A stretch of 64,000 nucleotides of DNA, taken from Limnoperna fortunei. Lineage: Eukaryota; Mollusca; Bivalvia; Mytilida; Modiolidae. Within the stretch, counting starts at the first letter, position 1. Every line of letters begins with the position of its first letter. The notes below the pieces were generated by a model. The model worked only from the letters and a program-made list of their open reading frames with translations. It had not been told where the DNA came from and did not search any database. Location: the NCBI GenBank assembly GCA_944474755.1, contig OX104123.1, positions 17,612,275 to 17,676,274 on the forward strand, read 5' to 3'. Made by a program: the position numbers and the translations under genes. Of the stretch, positions 55,417 to 64,000 are shown in pieces.

Positions 55417-58400
55417 ATGACATTTAAACCACAGTTGGTATTATCATTTGCTAAATATAGAACATTGATTGGTCCTGTCTACAGTGCATATATTGAGTCG
55501 ACCAAATCCACGCGTCGTGGTACAAGAGCAGGAAGGAAAATCTTACGTCCAATACGTACTTTCATAGGAACTCGCATGTGTTCGACAAAGCGCAACACCA
55601 GAAATGTTGACGTTAGCAATTTGATTGATCTTACGACAACAATCAAACAATCAGCACTTACTTCCACCACTGAAACACCTATTACGACTGTCGTTCGTGA
55701 ACGTGCGCGACCAAACATCTCATCCCAAAGATCATCGAATCTTGCCAATCTGCTACAAGTGCAGAAAGCATCACATAATGGATGTTCCAAATCGTTATCG
55801 TTCCCTATTCTGAATGTCAGATCTGTGAGAAACAAAGTTCTATCGATCAGCGACTTTTTATTATCTTGTGTCACTGATATATTTGACCTAACTGAGACGT
55901 GGCTCGGCACTTCAACTGACAATGCAGTATTATCCGAACTTTTGCCAAACGGTTATAGCATTGAACAATCGAATAGACTTAACCGAAATGGTGGAGGCGT
56001 CGCTCTCATCCACAAATCGAACATTACCATTAAATCTATTCGTTCTAAGATTAAACCCACAAATTTCGAACTTTTAGAATGCAGCGTTCTGTGTAACAAA
56101 CTGTTCGCCTTTTCGAAATATATCGACCCCCGCCATCACAGAGAAACAAGTTCAAAACATCAACGTTCTTTGAAGAGTGGCTTGATTTTATAGACAATAC
56201 GGTTGACATCGCCGACAATATTATCATCGCAGGTGATCTAAACTTCCACATAGACGATCTTAGTAATCCCGACGGTCTTAGATTTCTTGAATCGATACAT
56301 GATCGTGGATTAATACTACATGTTGAAGGGGCAACTCATATCCGAGGCCACACTTTAGACGTTGTAATTACTCGAGAAACATCCAAACTTATTTCAAGAA
56401 TACCTTCTGTTGTGGAAACACCGATTGGCAACTCACAGGGTCGTGCGAAATTAGACCATTTTGCAATCGTCTGAAATCTTAATCTTGAAAAACCTCTGAG
56501 GCAACGGAAGTCATTATCATTTCGAAGATACAAGGATATAGATATTGGTAACTTTCAATCAGACATAAACAGTTCATGCTTATCCGTGCAACGGGATATA
56601 TCGCTTGAAACGGAAGTCACCAAGTATAATTCTGTGTTGCGCAGTCTTATCGACGCAAATGCTCCAATGCAAACCAACGTCGCAGAGCGGAACGAAAAAT
56701 GAGAAAGTCAAATCTTACTGTTGATAAGCAAATGTACAATGAATGTTGTGCTTCGACAAACAAGCTTCTTCAGAAATGCAAGACTCAGTATTATTCGAAC
56801 AAAATATCCGAGTTTGGTAATGACCACAAACGCCTTTTCAAGCTTACGAACAATCTTATGGGAAATACAAATGAAATAATTCTGCCATTACACCAGACAG
56901 AAAAAGAGTTAGCTAACAGATTTAGATCCTTCTTTTTGAATAAAATCGAGACAATTAGAATTAACTTGTCAGTTGCAAATACAGATCGTATTAGTGCAAA
57001 TCCATTGTCGGCTGATATCGCTTTCGATGGTCGTCCTTTGACTGTTTTCACGCCCGCTTCTATCGAGGAGATACGCAAGACCATAGTGAAAGGTGCTAGT
57101 AAATCCTGTGAACTTGATCCTCTTCCGACATCTTTGGTAAAATCGTGTCTTGACAGTCTCACTACCGTCATAACAGATATAGTGAACAAGTCGTTTCAGG
57201 AATGCTTGGTACCCGATTGTTTCAAGACTGCTATTGTTCGACCACTTTTGAAAAAACAAGGCCTTGACATGGACTTCAAATAATCTTTACGAGCCAGTCA
57301 AGTCCGCCTATAGAGAAGGTCATTCCACCGAAACAGCGCTTTTAAGTGTCCACCATGACATTTCAGTAGCACTCGATAACAATTGTTGTACCGCACTTCT
57401 GATGCTAGATCTATCTGCAGCTTTTGACGTGATCGACCATGACATACTGCATAAAAGATTACAATACTCGTTCGGAATATCTGGAGAGGCATTGAGTTGG
57501 TTGAATTCTTACCTAAGAGATAGAACACAGCGAATTGCTATCGGGTCTACCTTATCTGACGAAATCAAATTGCAGTACGGGGTTCCACAAGGGTCGGTTT
57601 TGGGACCCAAGTTATACTGCATCTTTTCGAAACCTATTGGCGAAATATGTAGGCAGCACAACATGTCTCACCACTGCTATGCGGACAAAACGCAAGTTTA
57701 TCTTGTAATTAAACCTTTAGACAACTGGAAAAAAATTTCTCATGGACTAGAGCTAAGTTTGTCTGACATCAGCGCATGGATGTGTAGAAATATGCTCAAG
57801 CTTAATGAAGACAAGACAGAACTTTTCGTTTTCGCCCCTATACATCGGGTCAAAGATTTTTCAAACTGCAATATTTGTTTTGGAGGTAGCATCGTTAGTA
57901 ATGCAGATTGTGTGAAAAACTTTGGATTCTACCTCGACAAAACCCTTACTATGTCTAAACAAGTCAGTGAGGTGTCAAAGTCATGTTTTTACCACATTAG
58001 AAACATTGGACGTATAAGCAAATACATTACAGAAGACGCATGTGTGTTCGTTAATAACATCCAGACTCGATTATGGAAATGTATTACTGGATGGAATTCC
58101 AAATAGCGAAACTAACCGACTTCAACGAGTACAAAACACTGCAGCAAGACTTATCTCGAGGACCAGAAAACACGAACATATAACACCAGTGCTCCATTCA
58201 CTTCACTGGCTCCCGGTATCTTTTCGTTGTCGATACAAAATTTTGCTATATGTGTTTAAGGCTCTTACCGGGAGGGCTCCCTCGTATGTAACAGAACTAG
58301 TTGAAATGCATACGCCATCAAGAATATTACGCTCTGGAAAAAGATCTCTTTTAGTAACACCAACTGTTCGCACACAAGTTTACGGCGAGAGACGATTCGA

Positions 58401-58479
58401 CAAAGTCGCTGCTCTCCTGTGGAATGCCTTACCAGATGATATGCGGGACACTACTTTGTCAGTTGATGCTTTTTTCAAG

Positions 58480-58674
58480 GTGTAGATAGCCTTAGCCGGA
58501 TTGTATATAACGTTTTGGAATTTTGGTGATATAAGCTCTACTACATCTTAATCATTTGGATTTTTTACATATTATTTGGGTTTGAGCGCCACTGATGAGT
58601 CTTGATTAGACGAAACGCGCGTCTGGCGAAGGAAAAAATTTTTTGTTAACCTTGGTATCTTTGACATTTTATTT
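58480..58674 (+). mobile_element. Hammerhead-bearing repeat inserted in LINE-C
   Basis: LINE coding (VDAFFK) stops at AAG and resumes as AAAAAGAAACTTAAAACATC (KKKLKT) about 195 bp later. The insert begins GTGTAGATAGCCTTAGCCGG, contains the hammerhead, and ends near CCTTGGTATCTTTGACATTT. A similar repeat with the same order is, from memory, abundant in mussel sequences; a search is needed. No clear TSD. Confidence 0.7.
58586..58628 (+). ncRNA. Type I hammerhead ribozyme, short stem III
   Basis: Core CUGAUGA (58592-58598) and GAAA (58612-58615) are intact. Stem I pairs CGCCA (58587-58591) with TGGCG (58624-58628). Stem II pairs GTCT (58599-58602) with AGAC (58608-58611) around loop TGATT. Stem III is the minimal CGCGCG (58616-58621), then UC, giving a GUC cleavage site after 58623. 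Minimal stem III is typical of metazoan retroelement hammerheads, which cleave best as dimers. Confidence 0.88.
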
Positions 58675-59132
58675 AAAAAGAAACTTAAAACATCTTTTTA
58701 AACAAGCTTTTTAGTTGTTCCTACTGACTGTGATGGACTTGTGATAAACTTTTGCATCTGTGGTAAAGTTGTTTTTAAGTTCGGTGATATTATTTTATGC
58801 ACTCATTTATCCTTATCTTTTAATTTTAGTTTATTATTTTCTTGCATTCCAACTATTGCTTTTATTGATTTATTTTTAAGTCTTATTTGATTCATTTAAA
58901 GCTTTTTTTTTTCTTATAAAAGTGCGTTTTTACTTTTTAAATTGGTATCTCTTTTAAGTGAATATCTAGATTTATTCAAATTTTATGGAGTTCGAAATTA
59001 TGCTTTTATTGCTACGTTCTTATTTTTGTAACCATTGAATGTATTTGCATATTTTTATTGTTTTATGTACAGCCCTTTGAGTATGTATATAGATAAAGCG
59101 CTATATAAGAATTGTAATTTATAATAATAATA

Positions 59133-59349
59133 ACACTGTTTTTATACAAACGTATTCTCAGATTTTTTAGGAAAATATTTAAGACTGGCCATTTTCCATT
59201 CTGTCAATACTACAAATCTTCAAATTAAACTAATAAAAAACTTTTGTATGGAACATAACTTTCTTGAGACACGATTATTATTGTAAAGGCCTTCAAGATT
59301 GTTATGATGGCCGATGGCCGCTAATGCATATGGTCGTCTGACAACAAGA
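59133..59349. other. No gene seen
   Basis: Short AT-rich interval between LINE-C and a SINE. Confidence 0.4.
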
Positions 59350-59727
59350 TTGATCGGATTTTTGCTTTACGTCAAGCGGGCAGTATTTCAGCTATATTCA
59401 GGGCGAGAACAGTTTAAAGAACAATTTATCAACGGAAAAAGGGGGTGGGATAGGAAACACAATGTACGCTGCCACTGTAAAAGTATGGAGTTTTGGGAAG
59501 GGGTTGATAATCTAGCCTTTTGTAGCGGCTACAATGAGCCTACTCTTGTTCGAAATCTAATAAAGGGGTCTTTATCGTGCAAGAAGCGTGGCACTCTCCA
59601 AACACGTTACCCACTACGGTGCGCAGCCAGTCTTTTCGTTTAATTCCTAAGAGGGTCTCCCCTATCCGCCACCCGGGGACACGCTGGGCTGCTCTGTGGG
59701 TCGACCACTGGGAGGGTCCCAGGACAA
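59350..59727 (-). mobile_element. SINE-1b copy, reverse
   Basis: Tail GTCAAGCGGGCAGTATTTCA and body CCAAACACGTTACCCACTAC, then head GCTGGGCTGCTCTGTGGGTC. The tail stem is partly mismatched (CGCCC against TGACG), suggesting an older copy. Confidence 0.78.
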
Positions 59728-60507
59728 AATAGAATTGGTACTTGACTGTGAATCGACATCTTTCAGCACAATGTTTTTCTTTACTTCAGTATCGCCCAAA
59801 CAACGTGTTATAAATTACAAATAATTGCTTTAGTGCCCGAGCACGACACAACAAACCGTTTAACCTTATTTTAATGCATTGTTTGATTTAACGGTAATTC
59901 TGATTGTACAACGTGAATTATTTTACACTATTGATGTCGTCATAAGTTACCGAAGGCGCAGACGGTATTTCTTGTATATAAAAAATTCCCATTTTAGTCT
60001 GTTAATTTAGTTTTTATGCCATCGCATTAGAATGGAGATAGCCGTCATGTTTTTTAACAATTTTCGGCATCAACTGCTGATTTGCTGGTCGAAAATATCC
60101 ATTATCTGGCGCCCCTTACGCCTCTTCATTCAAGTCAATTTTCGACAATCAAATCAGCAACTGAAGCCAGTAAATCTTAAGGTATCCGACCCATAATTCA
60201 AGTCACCAGTCAATTTTATTTTTCGACAAGGAAATACAGCTTAATTAATTCAATGTATAGCTAATTAATGATAAAAATTAAATATTGTTTTACTTTGAGT
60301 CAATGTTTACTGTTCTCAGCAAAAAAATTTTAGTTACTCAAATAGTATTTCCGATGTTTGCCGAACATTACCGGAGTCTGCTCCATTGAAAACCAATGGA
60401 CATCCGGGACACCAAATATGATCACGTGGTCAATTATGGTCCGGATACCTTAAAAGACAATACAGTTACATCGTAAATAACTGCACTGCCAGTTTGTTTT
60501 ATATTTA
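59728..60507. other. No gene seen
   Basis: Contains a weak inverted pair CTGATTTGCTGGTCGAAAAT / TTTTCGACAATCAAATCAGC around 60080-60165. No coding feature is supported. Confidence 0.45.
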
Positions 60508-60742
60508 GGGGTCATCCATAATTGTCAACATTTCTCACGAGTTTGCAAAGAGCACTATAGGGGGGAGGGGGTTTCAATTATAACATTTTTTTCGGTACTT
60601 TCTTTTAACTTCCGGTAATGTGGATGTGCATGTGCAGACTTGCAAAAAATGTTGACGTGCTCTTTTGGAGGGAGGGAGGGGGTTTTCAAAAAGAGTGCTC
60701 TTTGCAAACTTGTGAAAAATGTTGACAATTATGGATGACCCC
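60508..60742. mobile_element. PIF/Harbinger-like MITE, 235 bp
   Basis: Both ends begin GGGGTCATCCATAATTGTCA and stay complementary for about 49 bp (AACATTT, TCACRAGTTTGCAAAGAGC). TTA flanks each side (60505-60507 and 60743-60745). A 3-bp TWA-type target duplication plus G-rich ends fits PIF/Harbinger. The core holds G-runs. Confidence 0.82.
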
Positions 60743-60753
60743 TTAATTGATTA

Positions 60754-60815
60754 ATTGAATGTTTTTTACGTCCAGTGGGCAGTATTTCAGCTATATTCAG
60801 AACAAGTTAACAAAC
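60754..60815 (-). repeat. SINE tail remnant, reverse
   Basis: TTTACGTCCAGTGGGCAGTA then TTTCAGCTATATTCAGAAC: the shared tail only. The stem is broken at one arm. Confidence 0.65.
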
Positions 60816-62437
60816 AATCGGTTTTTTCTCTAATAAAACTGAACACAACTTTGGTACTAATTTTTATTCTTCAACCTATAGGTATAACAGCAGTAAATAA
60901 TAATAAAGTGCTGGTTACCAGATTGTGTAGATACCAGCCGAAAATTCCGTCGGACAATCAACTTTGACTTGGTACTTGTCCAATGGGACAAGTAAAAAAA
61001 ATCTGCAAGGACTTCGAAATAAAAATATTCATAGGAAACCGCCTGACCTTTCAATTTTTATTTCAAATTCAGGTTATGGTAGCAATAATCATCGGTAAAC
61101 CTTACATGGATAAGCACTTGCACAACGTGTGTAATGTTTTTAAACTAACCACAACACTGAAGTGAAAGTAGAAAAATCATTGTTATCATTGTTAAATTCG
61201 GAGATAAAGTTCGTGGACACCCATACTTTTTCTACCCTTTTTATAAAAAAAAATTTGCATTATGTCTTATATAATATTAAAGACTTTCACAGACCATCCA
61301 ATAGTATAATAACCTCCAGTATTCGCCACTTTTTAAACGTGCTGTAATCGCGATCTTGTTTACGCCTTATCAAGTTATTTTAAACAGATCATGTCTGGGA
61401 GGGGTATTTGTGAAAAATACCAGTCGAGAGATGAAATATTTACCGAGCCGTTAGGCGAGGGAAATTTGATTCTCGAGACTGTTTTTTTCACAAATACCCA
61501 TCCCAATATCATAATTTCAAAGAGCGGTGAATACTAGACCACTTGCGTGCTGTTATGGCATTCAGTTTATATATATTGCCTACCTACCCACTTTTGCTTG
61601 AAAAAGACTGGCCACACTTTCTAATAAAGAAATATTTGCATAGAAATTTTGTAGGTTCTAATGCATTCTAAACTAGGTTTTTTAACCAGTTCAAAACATT
61701 AGAGGTTGTAGTATGCTACATTCCACTGAATAATTTTTAAAAACTTTGCAGATTTCAAGACACAATGGCAAAAACTAAAACTGCAGCAACTCTTGTGTAA
61801 TGTTTTTCACCCATCTGTTAAACCAGCAAGGAATATTAACTTTAACAAGATCTGAAGAGTAGTCCATCTCGATATTTTCTGTTTTATTGACAATCTCACA
61901 AATTACTAGCTCCAGGTCGGCTTTTAAGACGAACACAACTTGCTTTAACTGGCCATGACTTTTTAATAATAAAATAACATTAATCTGATGGGCTGTGTCA
62001 AATTGAGTCAGTGTTTAAAATAGAAAGTTTAAAAGCAACTTAAAAAAAAAATTATGTAAATGATAAAAAAAGCTGTTTTGAATTATATTAGTCTGTGGAG
62101 TGAAACGTAAATAGTGTTTTTTGAAATGAAAACTGTCATAAAATGAACTAAACTGATAGAATTTTTTTTTTAGAAAAATGTAAATATGGTCAGAACGTTT
62201 ATTTGATAAATTTGTATGTTTGATCGTTTGAGATTATGTTTGCACCATAAACTTTTTTGCTAGTACTTCGTACTACAGAGCTGCCAAGTTTCACTAGTTG
62301 GAACCATATTTTATCAGAGAGAAAGACGAACAAATTATCCTTGCTTTTATGTGCCACTTTAGACTAAATAATAGCATATAGTTTTGTTTCTGCAATTTAA
62401 ATCTATTTTCGAGTCCTTCAAAAAATTTTAAACATTT
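60816..62437. other. No gene; foldback at 61396
   Basis: A 110-bp foldback (61396-61505) pairs GGGTATTTGTGAAAAA with TTTTTCACAAATACCC and CTCGAGA-type inner arms; it looks like a small MITE. The rest is AT-rich without supported coding. Confidence 0.55.
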
Positions 62438-63560
62438 ACAACAAATATTTTATCTTCTGCAAATTGTCATCGTCAGAATAATCACCATCACTGCTGTGGA
62501 CTTCATTATGATGCATCATGTTCATAGCATTAAGGACCTGAAAAACAAATTAATGATTATGAAACTTGAATGAACTGCAAACATTGCTGAAAATTTCCCA
62601 TGGTTAATAAATAAAAAAATTATAATTTAAAATTGTACTTGTGTAAAATATTTTAAAACTGATTAGAGAATTTGTTTCCAACTACAGCATCATAGTATCA
62701 TTTATTACGAGATTTAAGTTTGGAACTACTTAACTATGTTGATAATCTTACATTACAAGTCGTGTATTAACACATTTGTTTCTTTCTTAAATGGACAGTT
62801 GTATCCTGTAATAAACATAGAAAATGCATTTTAACAATAACAAAATAAGCTTGAATCATATTTATAAATTTAATAACACTATTTTTGGAATTTTTATAAA
62901 CAGAAAAGCATACTTGCATTATTTTAAAACTGATCAACTGATTATCAATTTATTCTATAGCTTCAGAGATTATAAATTACCTGAATTTAAGAGAACTACA
63001 TGATAATTTGATTCAATACTCTGCCTTGTCTTATTTTCTACCAAGTTTATAATTTCTGATCTGGAAGTATCTTCTATTTTGGGTAATCTGTAATAAACAA
63101 AATTGAAAAAAATTGTCTGAATCTAGAAAGTCAATACAAAAGCGATGTGTTGCAACTACTTTTCTCAACTACTAAAATTAACTTTTGTGTCCCTCGTGTT
63201 TGTATGTTTTCGTTTGATTGCTTTGTATTACTGTTATGAAACGTGAACTTGGAATTGAACATTTCTATTTATGTCCTTATTATGAAAAAAAACAACAATT
63301 ACAAGCTAGACCTACATCATAATTAATATGTATAATTAAACAAAAGAATTATAAAAATACTAAACTTATTTGAATTTAATATTGTTTAACATCCAGTTTA
63401 TAGCTGTTTTTGGACAAAAATTATTAATATCAGACATTTCTAGTTCCACTTGGACAAGATCAGTCAGGGTTTCGCTCTTTAGATGACCTCTTTTTCCCTT
63501 TGTAAGCTTAGTGCTAGTAAATGTAGTCAAACCATTGAAGGCTTCCATCAGCTATTCCAG
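62438..63560 (-). pseudogene. Candidate exons, possibly hAT-like C-terminus
   Basis: Three minus-strand stretches look exonic. 63366-63557 (MEAFNGLTTFTSTKLTKGKR, LKSETLTDLVQVELEMSDIN, PKTAINWM) resembles the C-terminal dimerisation region of hAT/ZNF862-like proteins (STK...N/H-L-x-x-x-T-L-x-x-L-x-x-V). 62981-63087 has acceptor tattacag and donor AATTCAG|gtaatt (LPKIEDTSRSEIINLVENKT). About 62438-62537 follows tttttcag (VLNAMNMMHHNEVHSSDGDY, then TTG TAA). Phases do not join the second to the third directly. Low certainty that these form one gene. Confidence 0.35.
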
Positions 63561-64000
63561 TGAAAATCTATAAAGTAACTTAAATAAAAAAGATCAAAGA
63601 GTGTGTTCATAACCTCAATATTTCCATTCTTCTTTACTAAAAGGAATAGATAGAGGCTTACTTGGGTTAATATATTTAAGCAATTTAACTCTTAAAGTCT
63701 AGTAAACTTAAAATTATTATTTTAACAATAAGTTAAATATCAATCATGGAGGCAAAATAATAAATTCAAATTCTTTTATGTTTATATTTAAATTGAAACT
63801 TGCTAAATTTCAAGTTGGAAGTTAACATTTACCTCATGTATTGAAGATTTAAGAATGATCCCCATGAATAGTTCTGAATTTATTTCTAAGACAAACTTTG
63901 ACACCAGCTAATGAGTTGCACATCAAGATCTTTATAAGGTGAACTTCATTATCTTTATACTGTGAAGTACAGAAAAAATTATAAGAATGTGGCTAATTAT
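63561..64000. other. No gene seen
   Basis: AT-rich end of the window without a recognised feature. Confidence 0.5.

Larger units (their letters stand above)
55417..58714 (+). pseudogene. LINE-C ORF2: endonuclease, RT
   Basis: N-terminal basic region (residues 1-125), then APE endonuclease (FPILNVRSVRNKVLSISDFL, DLTETWLG, GGGVALIHK). A frameshift near 56110 is followed by IIIAGDLNFHIDD, GHTLDVVITRE and [46 protein letters not shown]; then a jump to [20 protein letters not shown], indicating loss of the NYRPxS block at about 57282. LSAAFDVIDHDIL and YGVPQGSVLGPKLY follow. The catalytic YxDD reads YADK (57678-57689), so RT is dead. C-terminus RLQRVQNTAARLI and LHWLPVSFRCRYKILLYVFK is CR1/L2-type. 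Ends KKKLKT...KQAF* after the inserted repeat. Confidence 0.85.
55417..59132 (+). mobile_element. LINE-C, decayed CR1/L2-like LINE
   Basis: ORF2-type coding is followed by a 3' end GATAAAGCGCTATATAAGAA with an ATA/TAA short-repeat tail, which is the common CR1/L2 style of ending. No separate ORF1 is seen. A small ribozyme-bearing repeat interrupts the last codons. The left boundary is not defined. Confidence 0.82.

Overview
Organism and character. This is eukaryotic, AT-rich, intron-containing DNA packed with nested transposable elements. No functional gene is intact from end to end. The repeat types (tandem-core elements ending in GACGAC runs, several SINEs sharing one 3' tail, I-group and CR1/L2-like LINEs, a DIRS-type element and a hammerhead-ribozyme repeat) fit a lophotrochozoan, most likely a bivalve mollusc. 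That assignment is inference from repeat style; no species marker was seen.

Layout. 0-11.4 kb: a locally duplicated block of SINE-derived sequence (about 1.7 kb repeated 4 kb apart), a recurring coding-like module, and a tandem-core element with about 495-bp units. 11.4-22.5 kb: mostly non-coding, with a small C2H2 zinc-finger reading frame, a short TIR element inside a dispersed repeat, a second tandem-core element, an acidic-coding minisatellite, a complete SINE with target-site duplications (TSDs), a broken THAP domain, and a TIR repeat carrying CCGT runs. 22.5-29.95 kb: a full-length I-group LINE (LINE-A) inserted into a second SINE family and itself carrying a 1.2-kb TIR transposon. 31.3-32.2 kb: a 5' fragment of a LINE-A relative in reverse. 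33.6-45.5 kb, minus strand: one decayed five-exon gene of the metazoan family with the DNCxGQNKN motif (probably DUF7869). It is interrupted by a SINE in exon 1, a DIRS retrotransposon with an intact RT-RNase H-tyrosine recombinase ORF in an intron, another SINE in an intron, and a tandem-core element in the last exon. 45.7-53.1 kb: SINE, foldback element, truncated tandem-core element, LINE-A fragment, then a decayed LINE (LINE-B) whose ORF2 starts with a 2A-like peptide. 53.1-54.0 kb: candidate exons. 55.4-59.1 kb: a decayed CR1/L2-like LINE (LINE-C) interrupted near its C-terminal codons by a small repeat with a hammerhead ribozyme. 59.3-64 kb: SINE pieces, two foldback elements and a few candidate exons.

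How the parts relate. LINE-A and at least three SINE types end in the same short tail, which can fold into a hairpin whose closing stem changes by paired substitutions while the loop is conserved. This supports mobilisation of the SINEs by LINE-A-like reverse transcriptase. The decayed minus-strand gene acts as a dated target: its exon phases and reading frame show exactly what each insertion broke. The most unusual structure is an array of eight A motifs and eight B motifs (imperfect inverted repeats of one another, with alternating 6- and 11-base spacers) directly downstream of the DIRS recombinase ORF.
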